From Rhododendron vialii (lineage: Eukaryota > Streptophyta > Magnoliopsida > Ericales > Ericaceae): a stretch of DNA of 64,000 nt. Both the position numbers and the translations under genes were made by a program. Numbering within the stretch: position 1 is the stretch's first letter; every line of letters begins with the position of its first letter. The DNA lies in contig NC_080562.1 of assembly GCF_030253575.1 (NCBI RefSeq), positions 28,803,852-28,867,851 of the forward strand, given 5' to 3'. This document shows, piece after piece, positions 35,648-47,065 of this stretch. The notes under the pieces are model-generated. The model was not told where the DNA came from and ran no database searches. It saw only the letters and a program-made list of their open reading frames with translations.

Positions 35648-36512
35648 AATGGTGCCCGAACAGCACATTCGGGCTATCTATTTCGGTTTTGGATGGTTCG
35701 GATTTGAAGAGAGAAAAAAGGAGAGACAAAGAGGAGATCGAGAGAGGGCTGGTTTCAATCTAGGCTATCCAAGATACTTTTGGACGGCCAAAATGGGCTG
35801 CTCGGATACCACGTGGGCATGGCCATGTGGTAGCCACCTGGCACTCAAAATAATAGCCTACGTATTTGTATGCCTATGTACAATTAATTGTGGAAGATGT
35901 GACCCATCTGGTTGTACCCCTGGTTTTAAGAGGGAGGTCAATCTGGAGTTCGAGTTTATGGAAAGACGTTGAACTGCTAATTTTTCACTCACCCCCCATT
36001 GTTTTATAAAAATAAGAAATAAAAGGCTTATTTACCTTTTTGATCCTTAAGTATTTATCAAATGTCATTCTTGTCCCCAAACTCTCAATTGCATGAATAT
36101 GGCTCGCAATGTTTAAAAGTGCTTCAAAATCGTCACTGACACAGATACCATTTGTTTTGGTCGTCAAAATAGGGAATCTGTTGTCATTTTACCTACACGT
36201 GTATCTACTTTGTTGGTCCCAAATTTTACGAGTAAACAAACCAAACATCAAATGAATTCAAAAACAAATACAAAATATAAAAGATAATTAAATTTCTAAA
36301 AGTAATGATCATTAAAAAAAATATAAAATTATTACTTAAATATCACTCTTCTTGCATTTTTAGCGATAAAAGTACTAATTACACAAGTTATTTTTTATCC
36401 CCTATAAATTTTGCTTCGGGCTCAAGACCGAAGCCTTCCTCGCCTTGTCTCAGAGATCGACAGGTTGTCAACGATTGTGTACGTAGCATGCATGACAATA
36501 TATCATTAACTA
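35648..36512. other. Intergenic, nothing recognised
   Basis: The start may belong to an older foldback-like element (CCGAGC before 35291 and TTTGGACGGCC near 35783). Otherwise AT-rich. Confidence 0.35.
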
Positions 36513-36725
36513 CTCATTTCGTTCCAAATTATTTGTCCGGTCTGCAAAACGATAACTTAAAAATAATGCAATTTTTTAAAGAAAAAATTTAATTTTTTTC
36601 ACAAATTGAAAGAACTCTTGATATCTAATAAGTTGATAAAAAACTTTTGAATTTTTCTTGCAAAAATTGTATTACTTTTAAAACTTTATTTTGCGGACTG
36701 GACAAATATTTTGGGACGGCGGGAG
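36513..36725. mobile_element. Stowaway-like MITE copy 3
   Basis: CTCATTTCGTTCC to GGGACGGCGGGAG with TA on both sides, 213 bp. Confidence 0.8.
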
Positions 36726-37601
36726 TATGAACGAATCTAAGGTAATTTTGTTCTACAAACTACGCATTGGCCAGAGATGATCTCTTATTTATTATTGTAG
36801 CAATATTTTATCTTGTAAAGGGCAGTGCAATTTGATCATATATATATATAGCAATTGATTAAATTAATCTTTCCAAAAAAATATAGATAAAATAACAAAA
36901 TTATGTTTGATAAAACGTTGGCTCTAAAACCAAAATTTGTTGTCTTACTTGTCATAATTTAAGAGTGAGAAAATTAACCTCAGGTGCACGTCAACTTCAT
37001 GGAAATTAATGACAGCCAACTAATCCCAGAGGGTGGTGTCCCACAAGGAAGATGGAGCCCTCCATAGCCGTAGGATCCATAACAGATGGTCTAAGTGATA
37101 CTATTCAACAGATGGTCTAAGTGATACTATTCCTGCAGTGTACGCACTGTGTACCTATTCGTATGCTGAGAAAAAGCAAAAATGGCAGTAAATTCACTTT
37201 CTATGATGATGAGTAAAGAGAGTCATATTAATGAGTAATGACGCAAAGGCAAAGCTTCAACGCAAGAGCAGAGTTATGCGGTTGGTTGGTGGATTTACTT
37301 CTCACATATTTTTTTTTTTCAAAAAACTTTGGACACTTTCACTATTAAACGAAGTTTTGAAAATCACATACTAAAACGTTATGAATTGAAGATGTATGCA
37401 ATTTAAAAATGACACGCAATTTCAAAAGTGTCTAGCATTATGGAATGGAGGCCAGTAATTAATTAGGATTTAATTCTTCGAGTTAAGCCGCAAGAAAAAA
37501 TATTTTTTTATAAATTATCTAGTCTTTGCGTGGATTGCTTGCCTTTGACCGAACCGTAAAGAAGATTAGTTAAGGTACGCGTAAATTAGTCAGAGACCCC
37601 G
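36726..37601. other. Intergenic, nothing recognised
   Basis: AT-rich. A 25-bp direct repeat (ACAGATGGTCTAAGTGATAC) occurs at about 37082 and 37109. Confidence 0.45.
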
Positions 37602-38598
37602 TGTGAGACCCCAAGACTGGTAAGTCCCACATCGGCTGTGAAGTGGAAGTTGATGTGGTTTATAATGAAACGCGACGTTATACTGTATAACTTGAAATTA
37701 ACCTTTTGAGCCACGTGTTTATGCGAATGGTTAGCAGGTCAGCTGGAATAGGTCGTTACAGTTGGTATCAGAGCTTACACCAACCGGAAGTGTAGGGCAG
37801 GTCCTGTGATGAGACTTGCTTAGGCGGGTCCGACAAGTGAGTAGCTTAAGGTGTTTTTCGTGCTTGGGCGGGTCCCACATAGGATGAGCCTGAGGTGCTT
37901 GTCGAGCATGAGATGAGCTTGAGGTGCTTGTCGTGCTTAAGCGCACCTGTGCTACATCACTTGGTGGGTTGTGATGAACCTTGGGGCGCAACGGGGACGT
38001 TGCGGTCCAAGTGGGGAAGATTGTGAGACCCCAAGACTGGCAATCCCACATCGGCTGTGAAGTGGAAGTTGATGTGGTTTATAATGAAACGCGACGTTAT
38101 ACTGTATAACTTGAGATTAACCTTTTGAGCCACGTGTTTATGCGAATGGTTAGCAGGTCAGCTGGAGCAGGTCGTTACAGTTGGTATCAGAGCTTACACC
38201 AACTGGAAGTGTAGGGCAGGTCCTGTGATGAGACTTGCTTAGGCGGGTCCGACAAGTGAGTAGCTTAAGGTGTTTGTCGTGCTTGGGCGGGTCCCACATA
38301 GGATGAGCCTGAGGTGCTTGTCGAGCATGAGATGAGCTTGAGGTGCTTGTCGTGCTTAAGCGCACTTGTGCTACATCACTTGGTGGGTTGTGATGAACCT
38401 TGGGGCGCAACGGGGACGTTGCGGTCCAAGTGGGGAAGATTGTGAGACCCCAAGACTGGCAATCCCACATCGGCTGTGAAGTGGAAGTTGATGTGGTTTA
38501 TAATGAAATGCGACGTTTTACTGTATAACTTGAGGTTAACTTTTTGAGTCACATATTTAGGCGAATGGTTAACAGATCAGCTGACGCGGGTCGTTACA
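37602..38598 (+). mobile_element. TRIM retrotransposon with three LTRs and two internal domains
   Basis: LTRs of about 158 bp lie at 37602-37760, 38022-38179 and 38441-38598; each starts TGTGAGACCCC and ends GGTCGTTACA (TG...CA). After LTR1 and LTR2 comes TTGGTATCAGAGCTTA, a primer-binding site complementary to initiator Met-tRNA. Before LTR2 and LTR3 comes AAGTGGGGAAGAT, a polypurine tract. The two 261-bp internal domains are nearly identical and non-coding. Flanks CCCCG and CCCTG are a 4/5 target duplication around the whole array. It cannot encode its own proteins. The minus-strand frames at 38051-37731 and 38470-38150 are alike only because the unit is duplicated. Confidence 0.92.
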
Positions 38599-39221
38599 CC
38601 CTGGACCCTCGAACCGAAAAAAAAAAGGCTTCAACGTAATTGGGAAGAAGGTTAATAACAAGAGAGAATAATTAACTAGCATATATACTATATAGGATTG
38701 AACGATTGAAGCCTGTAAAAACGAGAGTAATTATTGAAAAAAAATAAGATAATAATTAGAATTTAAAATCCAAAACTCTTAAACAAACAGGGTATGGATT
38801 GTATGTAGAATCCGGCTTGTCGGCAGTTTGCCGAGAAACTGCATTTGCCTCTTTTTTTGGGCACTTACAGACTCAATTCCCGTTCCTACTTATTTTCTTC
38901 GAACTGCTTAATTGTGATTTAAAATCATATTAATTTGATATCACTCTGTACATGATCTCAAAATAGAAAAGCAACTTGGAATTGAATTTTACTGATCAGT
39001 TACGATTCAGTGTGTGCAAAACCTCGATTCGATTCATTTTTGTATTCCGTTCAAATATAGATTGATATCCTATTAACATGATTTTAAACCACAATTATGC
39101 GCTTTTGAAGATTTATAATATGAACGGAGCTGATTTTCGGACGGTTCTGGCAAGTGGCAGGAAAAGGCCAAATTGCACCCATGCAATTTCTTGGGAAACT
39201 GCCGACAAGCTGAATTCATGT
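38599..39221. other. Intergenic, nothing recognised
   Basis: AT-rich spacer between the TRIM and the next foldback. Confidence 0.45.
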
Positions 39222-39488
39222 TGAGTACTACTATTTGCACCGACGGTTTCCGTAGGGAAACCGTACCGACGGCCACCGGACGGCCAATCCGAGCCGTCCA
39301 AATTTTTTTAAAAAATATACATATATACATGAAAAAAGGGTGCTCGGATCAAGCACCTTACACACCTCGGATGCCGTTGATTCCCACCAAGGCCCCCTCG
39401 TTTTTTTTTTTTAAATTTTTGGACGGCTCGAATCGGCCGTCTGGTGGCCGTCGGTACGGTTTCCTTACGGAAACCGTCGGTGCAGATA
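39222..39488. mobile_element. Foldback MITE, family B, one inner arm deleted
   Basis: The ends GCACCGACGGTTTCCGTA and TACGGAAACCGTCGGTGC are perfect mirrors, and CCGAGCCGTCCAAA pairs with TTTGGACGGCTCG. The right inner arm (GGTGCTCGGATCAAGCACC to GATGCCGTTGATTC) has no partner at the left, unlike the 54-kb copy, so about 70 bp were lost. Confidence 0.8.
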
Positions 39489-41500
39489 TCTTTTCCGATT
39501 CATGTTTGTGCAGTTAAATTACATTAAGGATAGAGTCAAAGGGGACAAGTAGTGAGAGTCGTTACCTACACGGTTTCAAATTTGTTCCATATATACAATA
39601 CTAGTTTTATTTACCACCAAACTCTACGATCTATGTGGCCCCTCACCTCTCTAGGTTTTTCACAACAAAATTAGAATATAGCTAACGCCCCGTTTTCTAA
39701 CACTTATAATCTAACTTATTTAGCTTATTCGGTTAAAAAAAATGTTAATGAATGCGTTTGTTAACGTTTATGAATAATTACTTATTTAGCTTAATTTTCT
39801 AGTTTGCTAGTTTAAGGTAAAAAAAATATTTTGGGGAACAACTACAGGATTTCCAAATTCACCAAGTTATGGCATAAGAAAAAAAAAATTGAAACGGCAA
39901 AAAATTTATTAAGAAACTTAATAGGGGTACATCAAGTGGAGGAAAGTGAATGGGGACCCAACCAAAAATTAAACAACACTTAATGAACTGAAGTCCTATC
40001 AACGGGACAAACCCAAATGCCTATGAGTCTTAAAATACTCAGATCAGACATATAAGGCACAAGCAAGAGATAGAAGATCCCTGAGTCTCCATGGTGCACG
40101 ACCCATGCATACTTTACTATTAAACTATGGATTTAATTATAAGCCTTTTAATTACTAACTATGGATTTAGGGCAAACTCACCCGCAGTCGAACTTAATTG
40201 ACAGATTAGTCCCAAGTAAAAACCAGGGTTGTCGGGATGCTGGCTGTCGATCAAGGTATCACGTGGTTTGTGAGGCTCTGGAGTGGAAAACTTGTGAATC
40301 TAGACCTCCTGGTTATTGTCTCTATTTTGGGATTGATAACCCTCTTTTGTATGCTTATTTCGTATGAATGAAATTTCCTACCATTTTGGCGAAAAAAATA
40401 ATAATAATAACGGGGTTGAGGCCCGAGAGGGAGTTCCTGGGTCGGAAAAGGATCCATTTCTTTTATCTTAAGCCCAAATTGTTTTTAAGCAGAATATTAG
40501 CAGTATTCTCGGACAAGATCCATGGGCTATTATATATCAATACTACAAGATCATTCTCCTCCCTTTTGGGTTCCCCATTATTAGACCCCCTACTTTAAGC
40601 AATTTTCAAAAACACCCCCCTCATCTTCAAAAAGTGACTCCCTCACCCCCTAAACTCTCAAGTGAAATGATAGTGAAGTATTTTTGTTTTTTATATTACA
40701 AGGGTTGTGAATGAAAGTGAATAGTACTATATATATTACCAAAAGTAGAAGCCGACTAGTAAGGTACAAACCAAACACAACTCAACCGAGATTCAAAAAG
40801 TTACTCCATTTTAGGCAAGTTTTAGTTCATTGATTTCCTCTCTGTCAAGTAAGGATCAATCATAGGCTCTTCAGGAATCTAGGCAATTTAGGAAAACATT
40901 CGATTTTGTCTTGGTTTCTTCCATTATTCATAACTTTGTAGGATTGGTACAATTAAGCAAGCTATATCATAGCTTAAAAAAAAAATTACTGGGTAGTTTT
41001 TTTTGCTAGTCTAGAGTTTACAAAAGTGATAAAGGTTCAAGTTGAAAAAATTAGAAAAGATATATATTTGCGGTAGTATTTGGATCTAACGTACAATGAA
41101 GACTTGGTACAGCAATATAATGTCTGGCTTTGTCAGCAATATAATGTCTGGCTTTGTCGAAAAGCACCCTAAATAATTTCTTTGATGATTAATGAGCACT
41201 TTAACGCCAAATCTCCCCTTTGTATTCCAAATAGTTTTTCCTATCACAAATTTGAGAAAGTAGCTTTTAGATCGCACATAGCTCTACGAAAACCTCTCTG
41301 AAAGTGTTATTTCACCAACTCCGTGACATTTGCAGTAATTAAAGCCAAAAGTTTTTAGGCACGGGGTAAAATCTCGATTTTATTGATATGATAGAAAGGT
41401 GTTGAACGCAAGAATTTCTCAATGTTCAAGCCAAACGTTCAATAATCTCGATTCGTAAGGATACATGGCAATACTCAATATCTCCATGGATCTAATGGTT
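39489..41500. other. Intergenic with LINE tails
   Basis: At 39886-39990 (minus) and about 40165-40411 (plus; TTTGGCGAAAAAAATAATAA) there are LINE-type 3' ends. Elsewhere AT-rich DNA with no gene. A short direct repeat (AGCAATATAATGTCTGGCTT) lies at about 41110 and 41136. Confidence 0.45.
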
Positions 41501-41900
41501 TTTTTTTTTTTTTGGGGGGGGGGCGGTTGGGTTTGTGATCTTCTCACTACCGACTTATGAAGCGACAAACAAGGTTGTCACCCTCCAATATTGCTCATTT
41601 TATATGTTTTCTTTCTTAAAAAATTCGATTTTGGTGTCCTTTGAGAATATTTTCTCTTGGCTCTATGCCCCACAAACTTTTTATTGACAAGGAAAGGGGT
41701 ACTAATTCCATAAATGTAATAGCATGATTGGTCAAGAATTGGGGCCACCTTAGCTTTTGGCTCTTGCGGAGTAATCATTTTAAGATTGATCATAGCATGA
41801 AGCTGTTGAGTGTTTTTGCTACAACCCTCCGATCGACCCCAATTATGTGGACGAAGTGTTGTAGCATTGTACTTGTTCTGCGACTGATCAGTGCAAGTCT
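41501..41900. repeat. Diverged repeat, copy 1 (paired with 45655-46260)
   Basis: In the same order as at 45.7-46.2 kb: a T run, AGCGACAAACAAGGTTGTCA, GAATATTTTCTCTTGGC, CCCCACAAA, then a minus-strand open stretch with KNTQQLHAM and PQEPKAKVAPILDQS. The matching stretch in the other copy reads RQNTHQTHDM and PQKPTAEWPPVLVQS. Conservation at the protein level hints at an old coding segment of unknown function. Confidence 0.5.
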
Positions 41901-42560
41901 GGTACCCCGTGGCCTTCGTCAGAAAATATTGTCTTGTTACATCAAGCCACCATCTATAGAGTACCACAACGCATTTATAACGAGACCTAAACTAAAATCC
42001 CACCACATGCGGGGTGGTGTTAGGACTATGTATAAAATAGCTAGGATTTGGTTTATATAATTTTGGCCACGTTATATATGTATTGGGTACTTTCGGATGA
42101 TTTACGTACGCAAATTTGCATCTTGTAATGCTAGTTATCGCTCGCTCAGAAATTTAATATGTTTCGTTTATATGCCCAAATTCATCTATATAGATTTTCA
42201 ATGTGGGACATTGGGCGTTACACACGTAGAGACGGATGTGTGTAAGGTTTACTTAAAGGGAGTATTTAATTTTAATTTTAAGGGCACTCGCATTTGGCTC
42301 CCAGTTTAACTTTTGTCAGTTTTATCAGCTCCTGCAAACCTCAGTCCAACTTTTGGTTTGAGATATCCAGAACATGCTTAAATTGGAAGTGATCCGTTCA
42401 TTTTTTTTTAACAATTCTTCTTTACCCTGCGAATTGTCACTTTCCTTTTTCATCACTCTAGGGCTGGTTGGTTTTCCTGTTATTTTCTGTTCATAAGTTG
42501 AATACTCTTGTTTTGTTAGTATTTCTTTTGATTGGGTGTTTCGAAAAAAAAGGACATTTG

Positions 42561-43035
42561 GGCTCCATTTGTTTGGACATAAAATATTTCCCGTTTTCTG
42601 TTGTTTGGCTAGAAAAAGGAGGAAAATATTTTTAAAGTAAAACATTTTGCACCAACGGGGTGAAATAGCTTTCCTCTAATTTCGGCCGTAAGTCATTTTT
42701 GCCGTCCCCCCCCCCCCCCCTCAAAATCACATATTGCATTCCATTCGTCCCCCAAATCATATAATAGATCGGAAACGAGAGAGAGGAGGAGGGGAGAGAG
42801 AGAGAGAGCGCTTACTCGATTAAAATATTTCTAAACCAGCAATCTACTACTCCATCCGTTCCATATTGAGAGTCCACATGAAAAGTCGTGCCATGTAGTA
42901 TTGTTTTGGAAAATATTTTTCATGTGCCAACTAAACACTGGAAAATAAAAGTTTAAAGTTTGTTTTTCTGAAAAAAATATTTACATGAAAAGCATTTGAC
43001 ATTGTAAAATATTTTACATCGAAACAGACAGAGCC
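42561..43035. mobile_element. hAT-like MITE, GGCTC ends
   Basis: The left end GGCTCCATTTGTTTGGACAT followed by AAAATATTT pairs with the right end (AAAATATTTTACATCG then AAACAGACAGAGCC). 475 bp, with a 15-base C run (42706-42720) and a GA tract inside, and a Stowaway-like scrap at 42849. The target duplication is not clear. Confidence 0.55.
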
Positions 43036-43223
43036 TTGAATTGGGGGTTCGTAAGAGAAAAACAAATTACAATCTACATTCACGCAACCAGGACGTACGC
43101 ATTGCAGCCACAACACAAAAATGTGGCCTTTACTAGTAAGAGTTCAGGTTTGTGAAGTTTTTGAATCTAGGTGGGGAAAATTAAAACTAGTATCAAGCGG
43201 TGAAAGAAATTAAAAGAACAATA

Positions 43224-43640
43224 AAGCTATTGGCACTGACGGGTACCATATCGAAAATGGACTGACGGCTGCACTGGGCCAATTCCGGCCATAGGACGGT
43301 TGATCCGAGCCGTCCAAAAATTCTATAAAAAAAAATGACGGGGCTTACGAGAGAATCAACGGCATCCGATGTGTGTAGATGTTCGATCCAAACACCCCAT
43401 TTTTTTTGTATATAACCCCATTTTTTCGTATGTATTTGTATATACGAAAAAATGGGGTGTTTTGATTGAACACCTACACACATCGGATGCCGTTGATTCT
43501 CAGGCTGGCCAACTCGTTTAATTTTTTTTTATAAAATTTTTGAACGGCTCGGATTGTCTGTCCAAAGGCCGGAGTTGGCCCGGCGTGGCCGTCGGTCCAT
43601 TTTCGATATGGTACCCGTCGGTACCAATAGCACTACTCTT
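43224..43640. mobile_element. Foldback MITE, family B, full copy
   Basis: The left arm has GACGGGTACCATATCG, CCGAGCCGTCC, GAATCAACGGCATCCGATG; the mirror arm runs from CATCGGATGCCGTTGATTC to CGATATGGTACCCGTC. The centre is near 43430. It shares the GCATCCGA and GCCGTCC modules with the 39-kb and 54-kb elements. Confidence 0.8.
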
Positions 43641-44714
43641 AAAAGAAGATGTGGAATGAATAATTAATGAACTAAAGCAGACTCATTTTAACACAACCTT
43701 CTGGTAGCTAGCTAGAAGGTTGTGGAATTAATCCGTTATGATAATTAATTAAAGGTAGACCCATATATATATATAGTACTGTTATTGAAAACCTCCTTTA
43801 TTTCCAATTTTGGCTAGCTATCAATTTTTTATCCCTTTTCTGCAGGCCCTTAAATTTCTACTTCTGCTCTAACTGGAATCCATGATTATTACTCCTGTTG
43901 TGGATATTATGTGATGATAGACTTAAAGTCCCTCCCTCTCATTTGCTGGAGTACTCAATGCTGTCAATTCTTACTTACTTTGCCCTTTTGATGATTTGAT
44001 GTGTGGGTTTGGTGATTTTTACCCGGCCCCTAGTTCGTTGAAATAGTTTGATGAGCTAGTCAAATTACTAATAAATTTAGTAACCAAACTATAAATCTAA
44101 CTAGACAAAACCCAACTAGGGCTACAGCAATTGGTGTACGTTAAATGTACAGATTGTGGGGGACTCCACACTAATGATTGGAGTTACTCAATTTGTTTAA
44201 AATATTATTTGGGTCTTTGCGGAAAATCTGCTCATTCGGATATCAGTAAGGACTTAATCAATGCAATCACTTCATGTCATTGTGAATTCAATAACGAGAA
44301 TCGATCAAGGCTTTACCGATATAAGAATTAGCTGATTTTTTTAAAGGTGCTTTGAAAAATGATTTAAAAGATGTTTAACTATCGAATAAAATAGGTGTCT
44401 TTGCCACTCGATACCTGCGTATTGATGATCACTATTCTAGTATTCATCTCTTCAAAAGGGTTAAGTGTATGGCTATGATTAACATCATCTTTAAAATTGA
44501 ATGTTGGAAGATTTGGAGCATGTTGGTTGTGGGGTGAAACATGGAGCAATTACGGAAGTAATTGCAACTTAATTCCTTAAGGTAGCTTTTTACACATTCA
44601 AGAATTAGTATGTGGAAAATTCTAAAATCAGACTAATGAGCTGACAATAACAAATGTGTGAATATGTATTAAAAAGTGTAAAAAAAAAATACAAATGAAT
44701 ACATGTTTTTCTTG
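43641..44714. other. Intergenic with a decayed foldback
   Basis: Around 44130-44380 the order of modules (GGGACTCC, GATTGGAGTTACTC, AAAATATT, AATCTGCTCA, then GCTGATTTTTTTAAAG) resembles family A foldbacks, heavily mutated. No gene is seen. Confidence 0.35.
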
Positions 44715-45490
44715 AATCGAAAAGCATCCTAGGCACTCTCTATGATGCGTATGAACGTGTGAAAAGTAATCATTTCTGGTATTTTTTTAAGGATATTTGT
44801 CGCATAGTTTTAGCAAAATAGCTGTCCAGAAATGATATCGATCTCCAACTTCACATCTCCAACTACTCTGACAAGCAAAAGTTTGCCGATGAGGTAAAAA
44901 CTCAATTAGATCCATTGATGTGATAACCTACCTTGTCTACCATTATTTTTTTGTCATAGTCCACTATTCAATGATGTAATTTACACCGATGACCGATATA
45001 CTCCTTACAAAATAATTAAGCTTCATCGGAAAGCATCCTAAGCACTCTTCTATTGCGCACTAAACGCGTTAAAGACGTACCTTCATGACCTTTTTTTTCA
45101 CAAGTCTAAATCCACCAAGGTGTGACAATAGCTCTCTAGGATATGAAATCTCTCCAACTTCGCTTCTCTAATAACAACAAGAAATGAAAAAGCACATCTC
45201 AACTGCCATGATCAACAATGGCCTAATTCACAATAATCACTTGTTACATCACTATATTGTTACCAGAAGGCATTCTAAGCACTTTCTATGCTGCATAATG
45301 AATGCGGCGAAAACAAGCCTCCCTAACGTTTTGATAGAGTTCTTTGACCAATTACGAGAATGGATGTTTTACGATCCCAGTAAACTGTAACGATAGCTGT
45401 CAATATAGCATATCGCTCCAATTTCGCATCCTCAATATTATATTTTTAAGCCGAAGATTTAGGTAATGAGGTAACACCTCAACCGTAATC
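44715..45490. repeat. Degenerate array of three related units
   Basis: Each unit has AAGCATCCTA.GCACTCT.CTAT (44722, 45038, 45270) and, about 110-150 bp later, TAGCT.TC..GA, then ATCTCTCCAACTTCGCTTC or a close variant. The first unit keeps an open stretch with LYDAYERVKSNHFWYFF on the plus strand. The units are roughly 230-315 bp apart. The origin is unknown. Confidence 0.5.
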
Positions 45491-45654
45491 GAACAACAGA
45501 AAATTGTTGAACGAAGAATTGCTATATATACAAGCCACTTTTTGTTAATGAAATCCCATTTCAATCATGTGGAGGTTCTTAAAACTTATGTTAGTATTAG
45601 TATTGTTCCATGAGCTACTAAAAACAATGGAGCCCATGGCAACATTGCATAAGG

Positions 45655-46260
45655 GTTTTTTTTTTTTTTTTGGGCATCTTATTTACCAACTAATAAAGCG
45701 ACAAACACAGGTTGTCACACCCCCATATGCTCATTTTCTTGGCTCTTTGATTAAAATTGCTTTCACAAGAATCGATTGGTATTGTCCTTGAGAATATTTT
45801 CTCTTTGGCCCTATGCTTCTAAGTTTCAAGTGACCCAAACCCTAATACCCCACAAATCTTTTATATTTCGACGGTGAAGGGTGTTCGGATTAATTTATGT
45901 GTAGCTTAACTAACTCATTCCCTAGTCTGGTCAAAGACAGGTCACGCCGGAACTAGAGAATTCACAATAAATTATAATTTCTTGTTGTCTTTTACCCTAA
46001 AAACCAAACATTGATCAATTGTTTAAGAAGCAAACCCGTCAGCCAGTTCCCAAAATTTTTTTTTACTACCATATTAGCATGGAATGGTTTGTTGTCCCCT
46101 GCAGGAGACAAAACCTGTTTTAATTCAAATGATTGGACAAGAACAGGGGGCCACTCTGCTGTTGGCTTTTGTGGGTAATAATAAGAATAAGACATGTCAT
46201 GAGTTTGGTGAGTGTTTTGCCTTTGCTCTGTAAAACTCTCAATTTTGTACACAACATTTT
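45655..46260. repeat. Diverged repeat, copy 2 (paired with 41501-41900)
   Basis: Same landmarks as copy 1, in the same orientation, about 4.15 kb apart, with extra sequence inside. The minus-strand frame at 46291-45992 carries the related peptide. No known domain. Confidence 0.5.
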
Positions 46261-46384
46261 GCAGGACGTATCTGTCCCCAATCTGACACAACTAATATAT
46301 GAACAGAGTACATTTTTCTACTGGCAGATTTGAGTCGAGTCCAGGACTGAGCCTTGAGTTTAACTTGGGGTTAAAGGTCGTTTG

Positions 46385-46477
46385 ATAGAATTTGCAAACT
46401 GGTCCAGTTGGTTAGGAGTTTGTTCTATGTTTATTAAGGTCTTGAGTTCGAGTATTTGCTTCTATTTACTAACATTC
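46385..46477 (+). mobile_element. Possible SINE head (tRNA-like)
   Basis: TGGTCCAGTTGGTTAGGAG resembles a tRNA A box, and GAGTTCGAGTATT lies about 40 bp downstream like a B box. The rest is interrupted by the Tourist-like MITE at 46481. No target duplication was found. Confidence 0.4.
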
Positions 46478-46480
46478 TAA

Positions 46481-47062
46481 GATCAAGTTCAATGACAAAC
46501 AAATGGCTCAAGCCATTCGCAAAAAATGTCAAAATTAACAAAAAATCATACCCCAATAGGTGGCCATTTGTGCTGCCAAAAAATGGCCGGGCCATTTCCA
46601 GTCATTTTCACCCAAAATGGCTAGGTCATTTTTGCCACATCATCCAAAACCAACCAACAGTCCTTCCCTCTCTCTTCTTCCCGGCAAAATTGTGCGTGTG
46701 TGTCATGTGATAATCGTCGCCTCATCTTCATGCGATGAAGATGAAGATGCAAAAATTTCTTCTGCGAGAATTATTTTTTAACTTATTCATTATAGAGAAT
46801 AATAGAATGTTAATAGTAGTATATTCAGAAGAAACATGTTTTAGAGTTTTTTGTTTGTAGAGATGAGAGATGGTAGATAGAGAAGGGTAGATGGTGAAAG
46901 TTAGTTAAGAAAAAGATACAAGGGGAATAATTAAAAAAAATGGCTCTGCAAATGACAATGCACCATTGGTCCTACCAGTGTCATTTTTTGGCCAAATGAC
47001 ACTATTCATCGCCATTTAATGGAAATGGCTTAAGCCAAAATGGCCCACCATTAGAGTTGCTC
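46481..47062. mobile_element. Tourist-like MITE, 582 bp
   Basis: TAA lies on both sides (46478-46480 and 47063-47065). The left end GATCAAGTTCAATG and the right end CCATTAGAGTTGCTC are degenerate inverted repeats. Further in, AAATGGCTCAAGCCATT pairs with AAATGGCTTAAGCC. Non-coding. Confidence 0.7.
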
Positions 47063-47065
47063 TAA

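Noticed and set aside
37731..38470. Two almost identical 106-residue minus-strand frames
   Set aside because: They lie in the duplicated TRIM unit and repeat only because the unit repeats; LTR, PBS and PPT explain the sequence.
37597..38603. A functional tRNA gene, suggested by TTGGTATCAGAGC
   Set aside because: This is the primer-binding site of the TRIM, not a tRNA body; no cloverleaf around it.
42849..42890. A fifth Stowaway element (TACTCCATCCGTTCC)
   Set aside because: Only one end is present, inside another MITE; no partner terminus.
44715..45490. CRISPR-like array
   Set aside because: Units are degenerate, unevenly spaced and plant nuclear; no short identical repeats.
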